Source of the DNA: Pararge aegeria
Taxonomy: Eukaryota > Arthropoda > Insecta > Lepidoptera > Nymphalidae
Length of the DNA: 64,000 nucleotides
Assembly (NCBI RefSeq): GCF_905163445.1
Contig: NC_053190.1
Span: 17,765,001 to 17,829,000 of the forward strand
Direction: 5' to 3'
Made by a program: the position numbers and the translations under genes. Shown piece by piece: positions 39,601 through 54,600 of this stretch. The first letter of the stretch is position 1. Each line of letters opens with the position of its first letter. The notes under the pieces are model-generated. The model ran no database searches, was not told the DNA's origin, and saw only the letters and a program-made list of their open reading frames with translations.

Positions 39601-42600
39601 AGAGAGTCGCGAGGACATCATGAGAGCATCAGTAGCGTCAATAATGTCTCTGATCCACTCGTCGGTAGGCCAGTACTCTGCCAAGATGTGGCGAGAGATG
39701 CGCAGGACAAACTACGTGACGCCCACCAACTATCTGGAACTCGTATCTGGATATAAAGAGTTAGTTTAATATCAGTTAAGGTAATTCACGACACGCTTAA
39801 GACGGGTTTAGACGATTCTACTTCCATCGTGTTAAGTCCAAATCTTAGTATTTAGATCATCGCTGAAACAACGTTACAAGTAAATATAACATTGTTTCTG
39901 CGTGTTGAAAATATCATCATTGTAGTGCTCAAATGGCTGGAGCACTGATAAATGATAGATGACGGATGATATAAGTATGATCTCTTCCTCTCTTTGTGTG
40001 ATTATGATCATCGTAGGGTTCATTATGGAACTGTTTTAAGGTATTTATATTTGTAGTTTTTTTTTACTTAAGTATTGGGTTTGTTGGACAAAATAAAGTA
40101 GGTTCCAAGGTCCTGGAGTAATTAGTATTTGATTCGTAACGTCTATCGACCCCGCTGAACGTTGTGCTGTGCTGATTTCTACTTTACTTTATAAATTCCT
40201 TTAACTTGCATTGCTTAAGGAATGCAAAGGAACAGAGTAAGCAACAGGTTACCAACATGTTCTTCTAGTTTATGATTTCATGGCTTAGAGAGATACTGGC
40301 GTAAATAAGAGTGCGGAAGTTATATTACACGCGGCATACAAATAATATTTATTTTGTTACTTTAGGGTTTAATTTCCTTTTTTTTCCTCGTAGAATGTTA
40401 AAAGCGAAGAGGATTGAAATAGCGCTTCAAGCTAACAAGTTGAGGAATGGTTTAGGAAAAGTGGAGGAGACGACAAAGCTTGTGGGACAAATGTCCGAAG
40501 AGCTGGCTGTAGCTCAGGTATTTTATTACTTAAAGAGCGGTTGTTAATATAAATGGAATATCTTTGCAATAATCCAGTATTTCAAAGCCGATTTTTAGTT
40601 AAATCGGTATATTAATTTCAATTCTTAAAATGCGACTTAATTTAGCAAGCTGGATCACAGGAGGTCTATCCATCATTTTAAAAGTAGTTTACTTCCCTAG
40701 TTTGTAGTACTTCCCTTTTGGACTTCATGAAAACCTATCGAATCATTATTAAATATTTCATTGAAAGGTCCAAGTTGCGGAGTACACCGAACAATGTATC
40801 GAATACATGGGAGTGATCAACGTGCAGCAACGTAACGCTGACGAGCAACAACGCAGCGTTGCAGCTAGAAGCAAGAAAACGCAAGAAGAAGAAGTTCAGT
40901 GCAAGAAACTTGCCGAAGCAGCCATGAGGGATCTAGCCAGCGCCATGCCTGCTTTGGAAGAAGCTGTAAAAGTAAGAGGTTTCAGTAAACTAACAGCAAT
41001 ATTCCAAAAATATAAATTTAAAAAAACCTGTACAGCGAATTAATGTTTAACTTTTTCAATTTTTTTCCCAAATTTTAGATAAATGATCGCTTGGATACAG
41101 AACTTCGGTAATTGGTAATGCTAAATAATTTATGTAATATCTTTTGTTATGAGAAATATTTATTTTCTTACATACGCGTTATTCAAATTTCATTTGAAAA
41201 AGAATGCACACAATATGCCGTTTAAATTTCATAATTCTCGAGAGTGATTGAATGTTTTATGGAAATTCATGATTGTCATTTTAAGTTCCTTTAAATGGCT
41301 CTACCCGTTTAGCATTCACCAACTCTGGCCCCGGAATCTTTTTAAAATGTTGGTATATATATATGTTTTAGGCCTTGGATGCTTTGAACAAGAAAGACAT
41401 TACTGAGGTGAAGTCGTACGCGAAGCCACCGCAAAAAGTGGAAATGGTATTAGAGGCAGTGCTCATATTGCTACAGGTTGGTCTATCACTTTTGCACGTA
41501 ACATTAATTACCTACTTTTTAAATTTTTCCTCTTGAAGGTAATATCTGCTTCTTAGTTGTGGTTTCTGTGTTTTGGGAGGTGTGTTTGCTTTTTTGCGTG
41601 TTAAAAGAAATTTTACCCGTATTAAGTAATAAAGTCGAAATCCGGAAGCTGGGCGAGCAATCACACTCGATCCTCTGTCTTCTTGGCCTTACAACTTCTT
41701 GCTACTTTCTTAAGGATTGGTGAAAGTATCAGCCAACTTCTTGCTAAGATATCCTTACTCTGAACTGCCGCAAAGTAACATCAGCTTATTTTAACAGAAA
41801 GAGCCAACTTGGGCGGAAGCGAAGAGGCAACTCGGCGATCAATATTTCCTGGACCGTCTACGTGATTTTGACAAGGACAATATATCGGACAAAACTTTGA
41901 AAAAGATCGGTACCTATACCTGCAAACCTGACTTCGATCCGGAGATCGTAGGCACTGTGTCCCTTGCGGCCAAATCACTATGTTTGTGGGTTAGAGCTAT
42001 AGAGAAATATGGGAAAGTTTATAAGTGAGTGTCATTCTTTTCAGTTGAAAGCAGGTACCGTCTCGGTGTTAAATAGATGAGATTATGACAAATATTATCC
42101 TTGGATGCAGGATGAAGCTCCTAAATAGATAGTAGATAATCACTCAAAAGAGCGCAATTACACCTTTAGTACATTCCAAGTTTAGTCAATAATAATAATC
42201 CAAATTAAGTATTATTAAGGTGCCTGTATCATATCTATTTATTATGACTTTGCAATATTCCCTGGTATGTCCCAAAAACTACTTTAAGCCTGAGTTGGCA
42301 CTCATTACATTCGAACTTTTATTTCGGCGTATTAATTGAGGATAAAATTTTATTCTTCATTTATTTACATATTATGTCAATCAAGAATCGCAGTACGTTC
42401 ATATATTTTTTGGCATTAATTAATGTTTCAAATTGTATTATATAGAATAGTAAAACCCAAAAAGGAGCGTCTAGAAGAAGCGTTGGAATCTTTACGGATG
42501 AAACAACAGATTCTGGCTGAAGCACGAGCTAAACTCAGGGAACTGAGTGAAATGATCGCTCGCTTACAGAAGGAGTATGATGAAAAAGTTGCTCAGAAAG

Positions 42601-45600
42601 AGGAACTAGAACGAAAATCTAGGATGCTGCAGCTAAAATTGGAAAGAGCTGAGGCTTTAATTACTGGACTCTCTGGTTTGTATTAATTAGTCTTACGCGG
42701 TGTGAGTAGTGTTGGTAGACTCCAACTGGTGTTGCAGGGGGTGCATATATGACTTAAGAACGAGGTGTTTTGAAATTAAAAATCCATATTAAAGATTAGT
42801 ACAGAACATAACTTTTGTTAATATGTAAGTTTAGATGATAGCATGACTTGAAAGGTTAAATCTACTTGTGAGCCACTTCGGTGGATGAGTTGGGCCAAAG
42901 TTCTAGATCCTTATTTAACGGAACTTTTGCCCTACTAGGAAACGTTATCATTGTTTGTAAACAGGTGAACGTGAGCGTTGGGAGGTGACTGTAGAGAGAT
43001 TGGACAAGGAGTTTGAAAACCTCCCGGGCGACTGTCTCATCGCTACCGGGTTTATCGCTTACCTCGGGCCCTTTGTCTCCGAATACCGGGAATCGCTTAT
43101 GTTTGATTGGTTCAATGAGGTAAGTAGTAAAATCGAGCAAAAACGCCTTGGCACTTATGAATAAACGTGGCATATCTTTGCAGTTGTTTTGCAGACGTCA
43201 CACTTGAACCGACAGCGACATTCGCATGTCAGAGTGTATAAAAACTGCGTAACTTATCATCAATAGCCTAAAACTGTCCAGAAATGGACTAAAGACTTCT
43301 TCCGACGGTAGGGTTAGGCCTCTAGTCACCCCGCTGGACACACGGATTGGTGATCGCAGTAGGTAGTAGAAGCACAAAAGATGCTACTGCCCGTTCTCCG
43401 TTATATGCTCTCCGTCGCTTCGCCTGACACTTGCGGGAAGAGGAGGGGTGGTGACAAATTTATTTTCACGTAGGCCATAAATGTGATTAATTCTTAATAT
43501 TCTATTTGAATCTCTAAGGTGTGCAATGAAACACTACCTGTGACTATGGATCTTAGCATGAAGGTGTTTCTGCTTGATGACGCAACGTTAAGAGATTGGA
43601 ACTACATGGGTCTACCAGGTAAGAGACGTTTTCACATTATCCTTCTAAGTTAAATTTCGTGCGAAATAACAACTCTTCGATCATTTGATTCAACCAGAAG
43701 TAGTGGTGCCTGGTGATCTTTTGGTTAACACATAAGAAGTGGTAGAATTCGGCTTTACGTTGCAATAATCTAATTGGTATTTTCTTGATGTATTCGCTTT
43801 AGTCAAGTAGCTCGAAACTTTTCTAAACAAATAACCCAGTGTGTTTAACATTTTGATTGGCGCGAAAATGATTTCAATCGCTGTTTTGTTGTGAAACACA
43901 AACAACTGCCGATGCTCACACATCGAATTTTAAACCATATAATATTCACTAGACGCACTTCTAGTGAAATTTCATGTCTTCGCATGGTTCTACATACTAA
44001 TATCATGCACTTATCTCGCGGTAGATAGAGGAGTGATGTATATGAACGATATAAATTTTCGTATTAGTATCAAATTTCCTCGTAATTTTATTATTACAGA
44101 TGACAACTTCAGCGCAGAGAATGGCATAATTGTTGTCCGGGCTACTAGGTGGCCCCTTGCAGTGGACCCTCAAGGTCAAGCACTTATTTGGATATCACGG
44201 CTTGAGGAGAAAAACGACATTCAGGTAAAAAACCTTAAAAATTGGCGGAATTAAGTTATATTATTAATATTATTAGCTTCATGATGCTTCTTAGCCTTTA
44301 AAATTATAGTGGCCGTGGCCCACTAGATATGTCAAAAAAGAATAAGACTAATATCATAATGCGAAAGTTTGGATGGATGGATGGTTGGATGTTTGTTACT
44401 CTTTCAGGCAAAAACTACGCACCAATTTCGGAATGGAGATAAATTATACCCTGGATTAACACATAGACTGCTTTCTATCCCAGGAATATGTACGGTTCCC
44501 GCAGGATGCATGAAAAACCACAAAACTGCGTACAAAGCCGCGGGCAACAGCTGGTACGGCATACAGTACAGCATACATCATTCTTATCTACCAACAGATT
44601 GTCGACTTTGGTCAACCGAACTACCTCAAGGTCATGGAGACATGCTTGTCGGCCGGTCAGCCTATAATTGTACAGAATGTGGGCGAAGTTCTCGACCCTT
44701 CCATCGCACCCATCCTGGACAAGGCGATCGTCAAGATCGGACACGATTTGGTCATCAAGTTCAATGAGAAAATGGTGCCCTACAATACGAATTTCAAGAT
44801 GTATTTGACTACTAAGCTAGGTAAACGATACGATTTCAACTTTACCGGTTTCTTAAACTCATTTTTATTTTAAGTTTTGGGCATGTTCTTTTATTTTATA
44901 TTTAACTATCCATATATTAAAATTAACTGCCCTACATGTATCATGCAAAACCGATTTTATTTGTTTGTATTTGGCATAATTATAGGGTTCCTTGGAAAAA
45001 GAAAATTAGGCAAAACCCAAAAAAACAGCCGATAAATCGGATAAATCTTTTCTGATAGGAGTAAAGATAACTCTGACGAAGTAAACCGTGTTATGTCGCA
45101 TGTGTCGCACTGGTTTACAGTTAACAACTTACTTTTAAATGCAAAAAAAACAAAGTGTGTCGAATTTATCTTACCAAATGTAAAGAAAATTGATAAAAAT
45201 ATAATGATAAATGGTGAATCACTAAAAATAGAGACTTCCACAGTTTTTCTGGGCGTGACCTTGGATAATAAGCTACAGTGGGGTGCTCATATAGATTCAC
45301 TAGCGGGTAAACTAAGCTCGGCGGCCTACGCAGTCAGAAAAATTAGACAGATTACTGACGTTGAAATAGCTAGGCTAGTTTATTTTGCGTACTTTCATAG
45401 TGTTATGTCCTATGGAATCTTGTTATGGGGTAAAGCAGCTGATATCGAAACTATATTTATATTGCAGAAAAGAGCTGTACGGTCAATATATAAACTTAAA
45501 TCACGCGAATCCCTCCGTGAGAAGTTTAAAGAAATAGGCATACTTACTGTAGCTTCACAATATATTTATAACAATATAGTATTTGTAAGACAACATATTA

Positions 45601-48600
45601 GTCTTTATAAACAAAAAGTGGACATAAACAGTCGACTTACAAGAAATGGTCATGGTAAATTAGTGTCATCTGCATATCGTCTGCGTAAGGTACAGAGGTC
45701 ATTTGTGGGATTGAGTATACGCTTTTATAATATGATTCCTAAGGTGATTTTAGATCTGCCAATGCACAAGTTTAAAGAATTTGTTAAAACACATTTATTA
45801 CAGCGAGGTTACTATACAATTGATAATTTTTTTAATGACAAGGTTGCTTGGAAGCATCCGGCTCCGCTTTCAGCTCTCACAAGATAGAAAAATGAATGTT
45901 AAAATATAAAATGTAAATTGTTGATGTTGGAAAAGAGCAATTGCTGAGTTTCTTGCCGGCTTCTTCTCGGTAGAATCTGCCTTCCGAACACTACAAACAG
46001 ACAGTCTGTCTGTGTTTCAAAAGTGCTTATATTAGGCCTACTTGAAATAAATGAATTTTGAATTTGAATTTATATATACTTCAGGTTCATTTCAGCAGAT
46101 GTCGATTGTTAGGTAGCACATAAATATAATCAAAATGTAGTTTGATCATATTACCGGTCCATGATTATCTGCATAGCAACTGCGTTGTTTGATTTGCGGC
46201 CTCACTTATTATAATCTAATGCAAAATTATTATTGCAATAAGCATAATCGCATTAAGTTACCCTTTTAATGATCTTATGAGTTCAATAAATGTAAAGAGT
46301 TGTTAATAAAAAATATTATCTAGTTATTGCATACAATGTTTTTTGTAATTCTGAAGTCGAATCGAATTGAATGACCATGGAAAAGTGAGCTCCACAAAAA
46401 GGTAGCTATTTTGGATAAATTTCTTTGTTTTTGTTATTATAATAATAGACCCTATTATTATAATAACAAAAACAAAGAAATTCATCATAATCATATCGAC
46501 CCATTACCGGCCCACAACAGGACACGGGTCTCCTCCCACAATGAGAATGGGTTAATGCCTTAGTCTACCACGCTGGCCCAGTATGGATTGGGGACTCCGC
46601 AAACCTTTGAGAACATTATGTAGGCAGGCATGCAGGTGTCCTCACGATGTTTTCCTTCACCGTTGAAGCAAGTGATATTTTAATTACTTAAAACGCACAT
46701 AACTTGGAAAAGTTGGAGAGCGTGCTGGGATTCGAACTCGCCCCTCCCGAAAGTGAAGTCGAGCTCCTGCCCAATGAGCTATCAACGCTTCTCAATAATA
46801 GGGTAGTTGAATTAAATTTAAAGGTTTCTTATTCAAAATGTTGCTTTACTTAATCCGAAATCGCAAATTCATATTGCATTTCCTTTATAGCTTTATTGTA
46901 TGAATATTATCTGTTATTTATCTTCGGATATCCAATAAAAAATAATTTAATAGATTTCTCTTTATTAGGAAACCCAGTGTACACACCGGAGACTTTAACA
47001 AAGACAACGATGGTAAACTTCGCGGTAAAGGAACAAGGACTGACGTCACAACTCCTTAGCATCGTGGTGCGTAAGGAGCGACCCCAGCTCGAGACCATGA
47101 AGGACAACCTTGTGATGACCATCGCGAAGAATAAGAAGACGTTGGTATGTCCACTGGCGCCCACATTTAATTTTTGTTACACCGAGGTATTTTGGACAGG
47201 CTATTTGCGCAGTGCAGAAACCCTGCTTTCTGAATTCAAGGCCGAAGGTTTATTTCTGAATTCAAGGCGATATTTTTTTACTTCAGGTGGACTAACTGCT
47301 AGGTCCATCAATTATTACTTTGAAATTAAAAAGCTTCATCTCGGTAGAATCTGTTTGCTGAACCGGCGGTAGAGTCTGCAAACAGACAGACATGCCGTTT
47401 CAAAAATAAAATAAATATACGACTGCGAGACATACATACGGTACAATACACACATCGCCATCTACCCATTAAAAAGATGTAAATACAACTTCTTTTTATG
47501 ATACTCTCTTCCATATCATTTCGGATGAAAAAAGCTTAGAGCTTTCGCTTTCTCTAAAAATTTGTGCACTTTTAATTAATTATATGAAAAAAAAAATTAT
47601 ATCAAGATATAAGTTGTTATTACATATTATAATAGGCTTGATATGATGAAGATTATTTATCTACTCATTCACCATTGTCTATCGTACAGGTCGATCTAGA
47701 AAACGACCTGCTTCGCATAATGTACGAGTCTCAAGTGCCTCTATTGGAAAATGAAGAGCTTTTCATAACACTGCAGACTTCGCAACGCACATCGCTTGAG
47801 GTCAAAGAGGCTTTAATCACTTCGCAGGTTACAGAGAAAGAGATCGACACTGCTAGACAGGTGTGTTCAGAATGAATTCGAGTTTCCAGAGTTTTGGGGG
47901 AGGTTCAAAGCCATTTATTCGATTTACGATCTCTTTATTCCACTACACGTTATACCGGCGAATCTTACCAGGTAGTTGGCTATGGTGAAGTTCAAGATGG
48001 TTACTGGCTAACCTGTTAGGGATATGGCAATTGTATTAAACCTACTCGTTTTCTATGAGGTTCAAATCTCTAACTAGGAGGTTATTCGTACGGATGCCAC
48101 ACGCAAATAGGTTAATCAATTAATGAATGTTCCATCAGTCTTGCCAGGATTAAAGTTTGGTATGCCGTTGCAGAAAACTTTATATTAAAAAACGAATAGT
48201 TATTGAATGAACAAATACATAAGAATTGATTAAGTATTCCCGAACACATTGTGAGTATTTCCATATATAATAATGTATACAGGAAATAAACATATATAAA
48301 AACGGTAGTTACACATGTGCGTTATGATTATGAAGATTTATTTGTAGGTTGGCCCTTGGTTCCAAGGTAGTAACTAATAATATACTAGCATAGTAATGTA
48401 AAAAAGTGCAAAGCATGTATAGTTCAGATAACTATTGGACGTTGGTGTTCAAAGGTGCTGGACTGTTGCCTCTGGTAAGCGTAACGAGGTGGACAGACGA
48501 CGCCAAGACGACGGCTTTTGGAACTTCCTACAAAAGACCTATGTCCTGTCGGTTGAAATGATGACAATGATTATAAATGTGTTGTAGGGCTACGTCCCCG

Positions 48601-51600
48601 TAGCAGTACGTGCCTCAGTGCTCTTCTTCGCACTGAACGATCTGTCGCGAATCGATCCAATGTACCAGTTCTCACTGGACGCCTACATCGATCTGTTCAC
48701 GTACTCCATCGACCGCAGCCCTAAGAGCGGCGAGCTCGAAGATAGGATCAATAATCTGAACGAGTTTCACACTTTCTCTGTGTACAAGTAAGTTTAATTT
48801 ACCTATTTTTTCCTATGCTAATAATTCAAGGACGCTTTTGGCATGGAAAAAAAAATCTGATAGTAACATTACAAATATCATCAGCAAATCACTATCTCAT
48901 TGTTAGGTACATACCTCCTCTAAAAAAATGTCTCTCGTATATACTTGCAATCGTTGGGTGCCCTGTTTCTTTAGCAATTTAGACGGTTGTCTTTTCCTCA
49001 CCCAATGTTTCCATCTACTGGTTTTTAGAAATATTTGGTTTAGTCTAAATATTTAGGACCTATACGTTCCAGGAACGCAATCTAGCCTGTTGGCTTTATC
49101 TGGCCCGATGTATCTGTCTACTGATTCCTAGAAATATCTCAGCCTTCTAGATATTTAGTCTTTGCAGGAATACAATCTAGGCGGTTGGCTTTACCACACC
49201 CTATGTGCCCATCTACTGCTTTTTAGATATATCATAAACCCTAGATATTGAGCCAACGTAAACGTTGCAGGAATACTTGCCGGGCGTTGTTCGAGCGCCA
49301 CAAGCTACTGCTGTCGTTCCACATGGTGTCGCGCATCCTGTTCCAGGCGGGCAAGATGAGCTCGCACGAGTACCTGTTCCTCCTCAAGGGCGGTGTAGTG
49401 CTCGACCGCTCCGAGCAGCCAGACAACCCCACCAGTGCGTTGACTTACATTAACACCTTCATCTCCGGTACATTCGCCAGTCAATCAGACAGCAATTAAT
49501 CTGACCAGCAAGCCTGTTTTTTATTTCGGAAATTACGTTAATGGAGTAGGTAATTTCTCCTTAAGGGCGGTGTAGTGCTCGGCCGATCCGAGCAGCCAGA
49601 CGTATCCCACCAGTGTGTTGGCTGCATTCATTCACTCTTTCATCTTCGCTTCACTAGGCTAGACAATTAGACAATAACTTATTTGACCAGCTAGCCTGTT
49701 TTTTTATTATTCGAAATAAAAAACAGTTGAAGAAATAGGTAGTTACTCTCCTCCTTTTCCTATGCCGTTTAAACAAATTATATTTAATTGCCTCCAATAC
49801 AAATTTCTGCGTTAAGTGAGAGAAACGTGCCAGAGATCCAGTTTAGGTTAGTCGAAAGGTAGGTCTAAGTGTGAACCAGCCTGATGCATCAGCATCAGCC
49901 TGATCAGCGCTCTGACAATTTACTAATGTTGACAGACTGGTTGCCAGAAGACTGCTGGGACAATATTACCGAGATGGACAAACTTCCCGGCTTTCACGGA
50001 ATCACCGATGCCTTCGAGATCTTCTCGAAAGACTGGAAGGAGTGGTACTTACATCCAGAGCCGGAGACCCAACCGCTTGTTGGTAAGACTTTCATACGGC
50101 GTTACACATTATTAGAACAGTGCAAAATATATTTAGGGCAATATATTACGTAGGACCCGAAAGATAATCCAGAAAGAAATTTGGAAGCAGATGTGTGTGA
50201 TCTAATTTATGGATGGTGCTGTGTAAGTAATTAAACACTGTAAAAAGAATATTTTAACCATCTTTTACCTCTTTTTGTATTACTCTCTTTTTGACCACTC
50301 ACTTGGTAGGTATACATAATATTTGCCCCCTTATTTTCTTTGACATTCACCACGATCTTAAGTTGGACACAAACTTTTGGCCATTGGGGCCACGGACTAC
50401 CTCGAGGTTCTTTCCGTTCTTACAACAGATGTCTCCTGACTTGAACTAGATATTTGACCACCTCCATGGCTCAGTGGTCATCGCTGTAGATTTATGAGCG
50501 GAGGTCCGGCGGCAGGAGCAATTGGGAATTTTTAAATTAAATCTGCGTTTTCATTGGTCTTGTCTGGCTCGTTACCACCATGCCGACAAAGACGTGCCGA
50601 TTAGGTGTATTGCTTTAATATAATAACCATATATCTAAAAGGTTACCCCGTTGCCATCTTAGACTGCAACATCGTTTTCAGTTAAAGGCTAACCTGTAGA
50701 GAAATCAAAAAGAAAGAAATACATGAAAGAAAGAAAGAAAAAGTTTTTTATTACATATGCTTATTTTAACATATCACCTATTACAGCACCGAAACTGACC
50801 AAATAATGGTCAGAAAAATGAATATGGATATTTAATGAACATTAAATGAATATTTAACTTTCCAGGTGAATGGAATGATATCTGCAATGAATTCCAACGC
50901 ATCCTGTTCGTGCGCTCTCTACGTGTCGACCGCGTTTCAGCATGCATCACGACCTATATCGTCAACGTACTCGGGCCGCGATACGTTGAACCGCCCGTGC
51001 TTGATATCAAGGTAACTTGGGTTTGAAGCTTTTATTTCGAGTCTATATACACAGTGGTCTTTGTAGCTGTACAGCTTTTTGTGACAGAGCTCAACCGGGG
51101 ATGTATTACCACCAGTCAGAACAGACCAGATTCAGAAATTTAAGGTTATCAAACTCATATAGACCCCAGCGTTCATCCGGGGAGGTCATCGAGCATGCGA
51201 CGAGTTTTACGCGAAGCAAAAAGCATGCAAATCAGCATCAAGCCTTTTAACATCCTATTGCTCGTCTCTCTTGGTACATTAGGATTTCAAACCTAGACCA
51301 AGCCAAGTTCTTCCAATGAGGTTGGCCAGGTTTGAACGATTACTGTCGCATGTAAGACATTGATTGTCAATAGTTATTTGTTGGAGTGACGCAGTTATTT
51401 TTAAATATTAAATTTTCTCAGGCAAATGCATATGAATTGATTGTCTTCAGTTTTATAACTGTGACCGCCGACTCAGCTGTAGTATTATTACCTAGTAATG
51501 ATGCTTCGATTTGGGAACAAACCACTAGACTATCAAGGAAGATAGGGATGATGTTATAACTTAAATCCAGGCAGCCTGGGAGGAATCAACGTGGAAGACC

Positions 51601-54600
51601 TCGCTCCTATTCGTCCTGTCACCCGGCGTGGATCCCACTTCTGCTCTTATCCAGCTCGCTATAGACGTGAAGATGTTTGACAAGTTCCAGTCGCTCAGTT
51701 TGGGCCAAGGCCAGGCCCCTACAGCTGCCAAGTAAGTAGGTGCTACGCTGAACAATATCTAAATCAGCCAAATGGTTTTTTGGTCATATTATAACATAGT
51801 TATAACCCATTTATTCATAGGCTAACTTTTAACGTCACACATTCGTCCCACAGAGGGTTTCAGAGCATAGACCATCAACGTTAGCTTAAACCTACAGCTG
51901 CAAAACATATCCAAAAACCCGAGTAGGTGATAAACATAAAATCCGAGTTGGTAATACCACACAAACCGAGTAGGTTTAGGTAATACCCCAGTAATCATTA
52001 TACACATTCACTATCGGGATCGTAATTTTCATTTTCATTTTCGAGTCATTTTATCAAGTGCGGATTGGTAGTACTGTGCGGATGATGTACCATATACTTC
52101 AAAGTTACGGGAAACTCTCAGGCATGCAAGTTTCCACCGAATGTTTTCTTTGATCATTTACTTTACGTAGAAAGGGAGATTGTTATTCCTTTTTCTGCTA
52201 GGCTTATATCAGTTTCAATCATTAACATCATATCAACCCACTACCCACTACAGGGCAGGGGTCTCATCCCGCAATGAGAAGGGGTTAAGACCGCAGTCCA
52301 CCACGCTGGCCCAGTGCGGATTGGTGGACTCCACACACCTTTGTGAAGATTATGTAGAACTAACTCTCAGACATGCAGGTTTCTTCACGATGTTTTCCTT
52401 TACCGTTGAAGCAAGTGACATTCCAATTACTTAAAACGCACACAACTTAGAAATACCATAGGTACGCGCCAGAACCAGAACTCGGCTCCCCAAAAGTGGA
52501 GTCGAGTTCCTACCCACTGGTCTATCACCGCTTCTCATATCAGTTTCAATATTCAATATTAAATACAGGATGTTATCACATGGCATGAAAGAGGGGGGAT
52601 GGGTGTTTCTGGCCAACTGTCACTTGGCGTGCGTATGGCTGGGCGCGCTGAGGGGGTTGGACAATCCTCGCATTCATCCACGCTTTCGGCTCTGGCTTTC
52701 ATCTATGCCTGATGATAAATTTCCTCTCAATGTGCTCCAAAGGTCCATCAAGATGACAACAGAACCGCCTCAGGTTAGTTTATATTATACGAAGTTTCAT
52801 GACTAACTGATAGGCATCGCCGTGGACTGTTGAAACTGTTTGGATATCGTTATAACAAAACGCGTCATAACGTTAAAATGACTTAAAACTGTTGTAAAAT
52901 GTATGTTTACTTCGTTCGGGACAATAGAATAGAGAGAACAATATAGAGAACTTCACATTTTACTGTGAATCTTGTCACTTATTTATAATGGAGTTTGAGA
53001 TGGTTCATTCACTTTTTGAATAAATATTTTTATTATTTTGTGTTTGCAGAATTTTTATTACAAATGTTTTCATAAGATACCAAAAACTCAACAGATTTTA
53101 TTATGAATGTATTCATAAGACACCAAAAACTCAACGAGGCCGAAAGTTTAAGAGGAGGTCTTACATTTGATCTGTTCAAACTATTTAGAAAATCAAGATA
53201 TATGGCGTCAATTTGGGACTTACGTTTTGTATGTCCGTTGCGTACGAAAAAATATCTTGGATCAAAATAAAAATAAGAAGGATCAAATATTTCGAGCAGT
53301 AGGACGCCAAGGGTATCTTAGTAAATTTATTTTTAATATTGTTAGCCAAGTTTAGTTTAACAGGAGCAAGCCTTGAATGGTATTTTTTTCTTCCTTATTC
53401 AAACGCAAAGTTTTCTTGTTCCTAATTCAAACTTCTTGGCATTTTCTGCTTACTCTCTTGTTACAAATATTAATTTCCCAAACAGGGACTCAAAGGCAAT
53501 ATGGTCCGACTGTTTGCAAACCTGAACGAGGATAAATTCGACGAGGCCACGCCCAAATACCGTAGGCTACTGTTTTGCGTGTCCTTCTTCCACTGTTCGC
53601 TAATTGCACGGAAACGGTTCCGCCAACTGGGATACAATGCTGTTTACAGCTTCAACGATTCGGACTTTGAGGTGAGTTTTTGGATTTTTATCCCTCTGTG
53701 TTATTTTGTAACAGGAATATGTCGACCAACGGTTTTTGGGAAGGGATACAATCTGCAAGGCAGGGAAACCTGCATGCCTGATAGTTCTCCATAATGTTCT
53801 CAAAGGTGTCCACCAATACTGCACTTGCTGTCCACGCACTGGACTAGCGTGGTGGACCACGACCTTAACCTTTTCTCATTGTGGGAGGAGACCCATGCCC
53901 TAATGGGTGGACCGCGGTAATAGGTTGGTATGAATGAATGAATGAAACACTTTATGGTACCCAAAAAAAGTAAGTAGTCACCGGTATATAAACATAGAGC
54001 ATAGAGCAAGAGAGTACAGTTTGGTAGCCTTATCGCTACATAGCGAGTTCTTACAGGGCGCAAAGGTGTGAAAGGAAAAAACATAGAAAAGAGTTAGGTA
54101 GTACAATAAATAAGATGTAAACATTACACATATAAATAAAATATTTAATTATATAATATTATTTATTTAACTTCCTTTGCCGAGTGTGGGGCCATTGGGC
54201 GACGATAACACCGCTGGGCTTAGTTGGTAACAGGCCGACATAATTACGGCAGCTCCGCGGTGGCATCCATGAGAATTCCCCACGTTAAAAAAAAGAGTTA
54301 ATAGATTATCATAGCACATCCTTGATTAGCCCTGTAAAAAAAATGTTTTCTGTGTAGGTATCAGACAATCTTTTAGCCAACTACCTGGAAGAATACGAGG
54401 ATGTCCCTTGGGATGCCCTTCGCTACTTATTCGCTATCATCAACTATGGCGGGCACATCACGGATGACTGGGACAAACGCGTGCTGATCGCTTACATCAA
54501 CCAGTTCTTTTGCGAAGAGGCTCACGACACACCCTTTTATAGGTAACTGATAGAGAAAGGCACTATGGTACGATATGGTAATTGGTAATGGTAGAAATAC

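Noticed and set aside
45093..45887. Host gene with a 264-codon frame
   Set aside because: The sequence is the C-terminal part of a LINE reverse transcriptase frame, with a near-identical partial copy at 33.4 kb and a shared 3' UTR.
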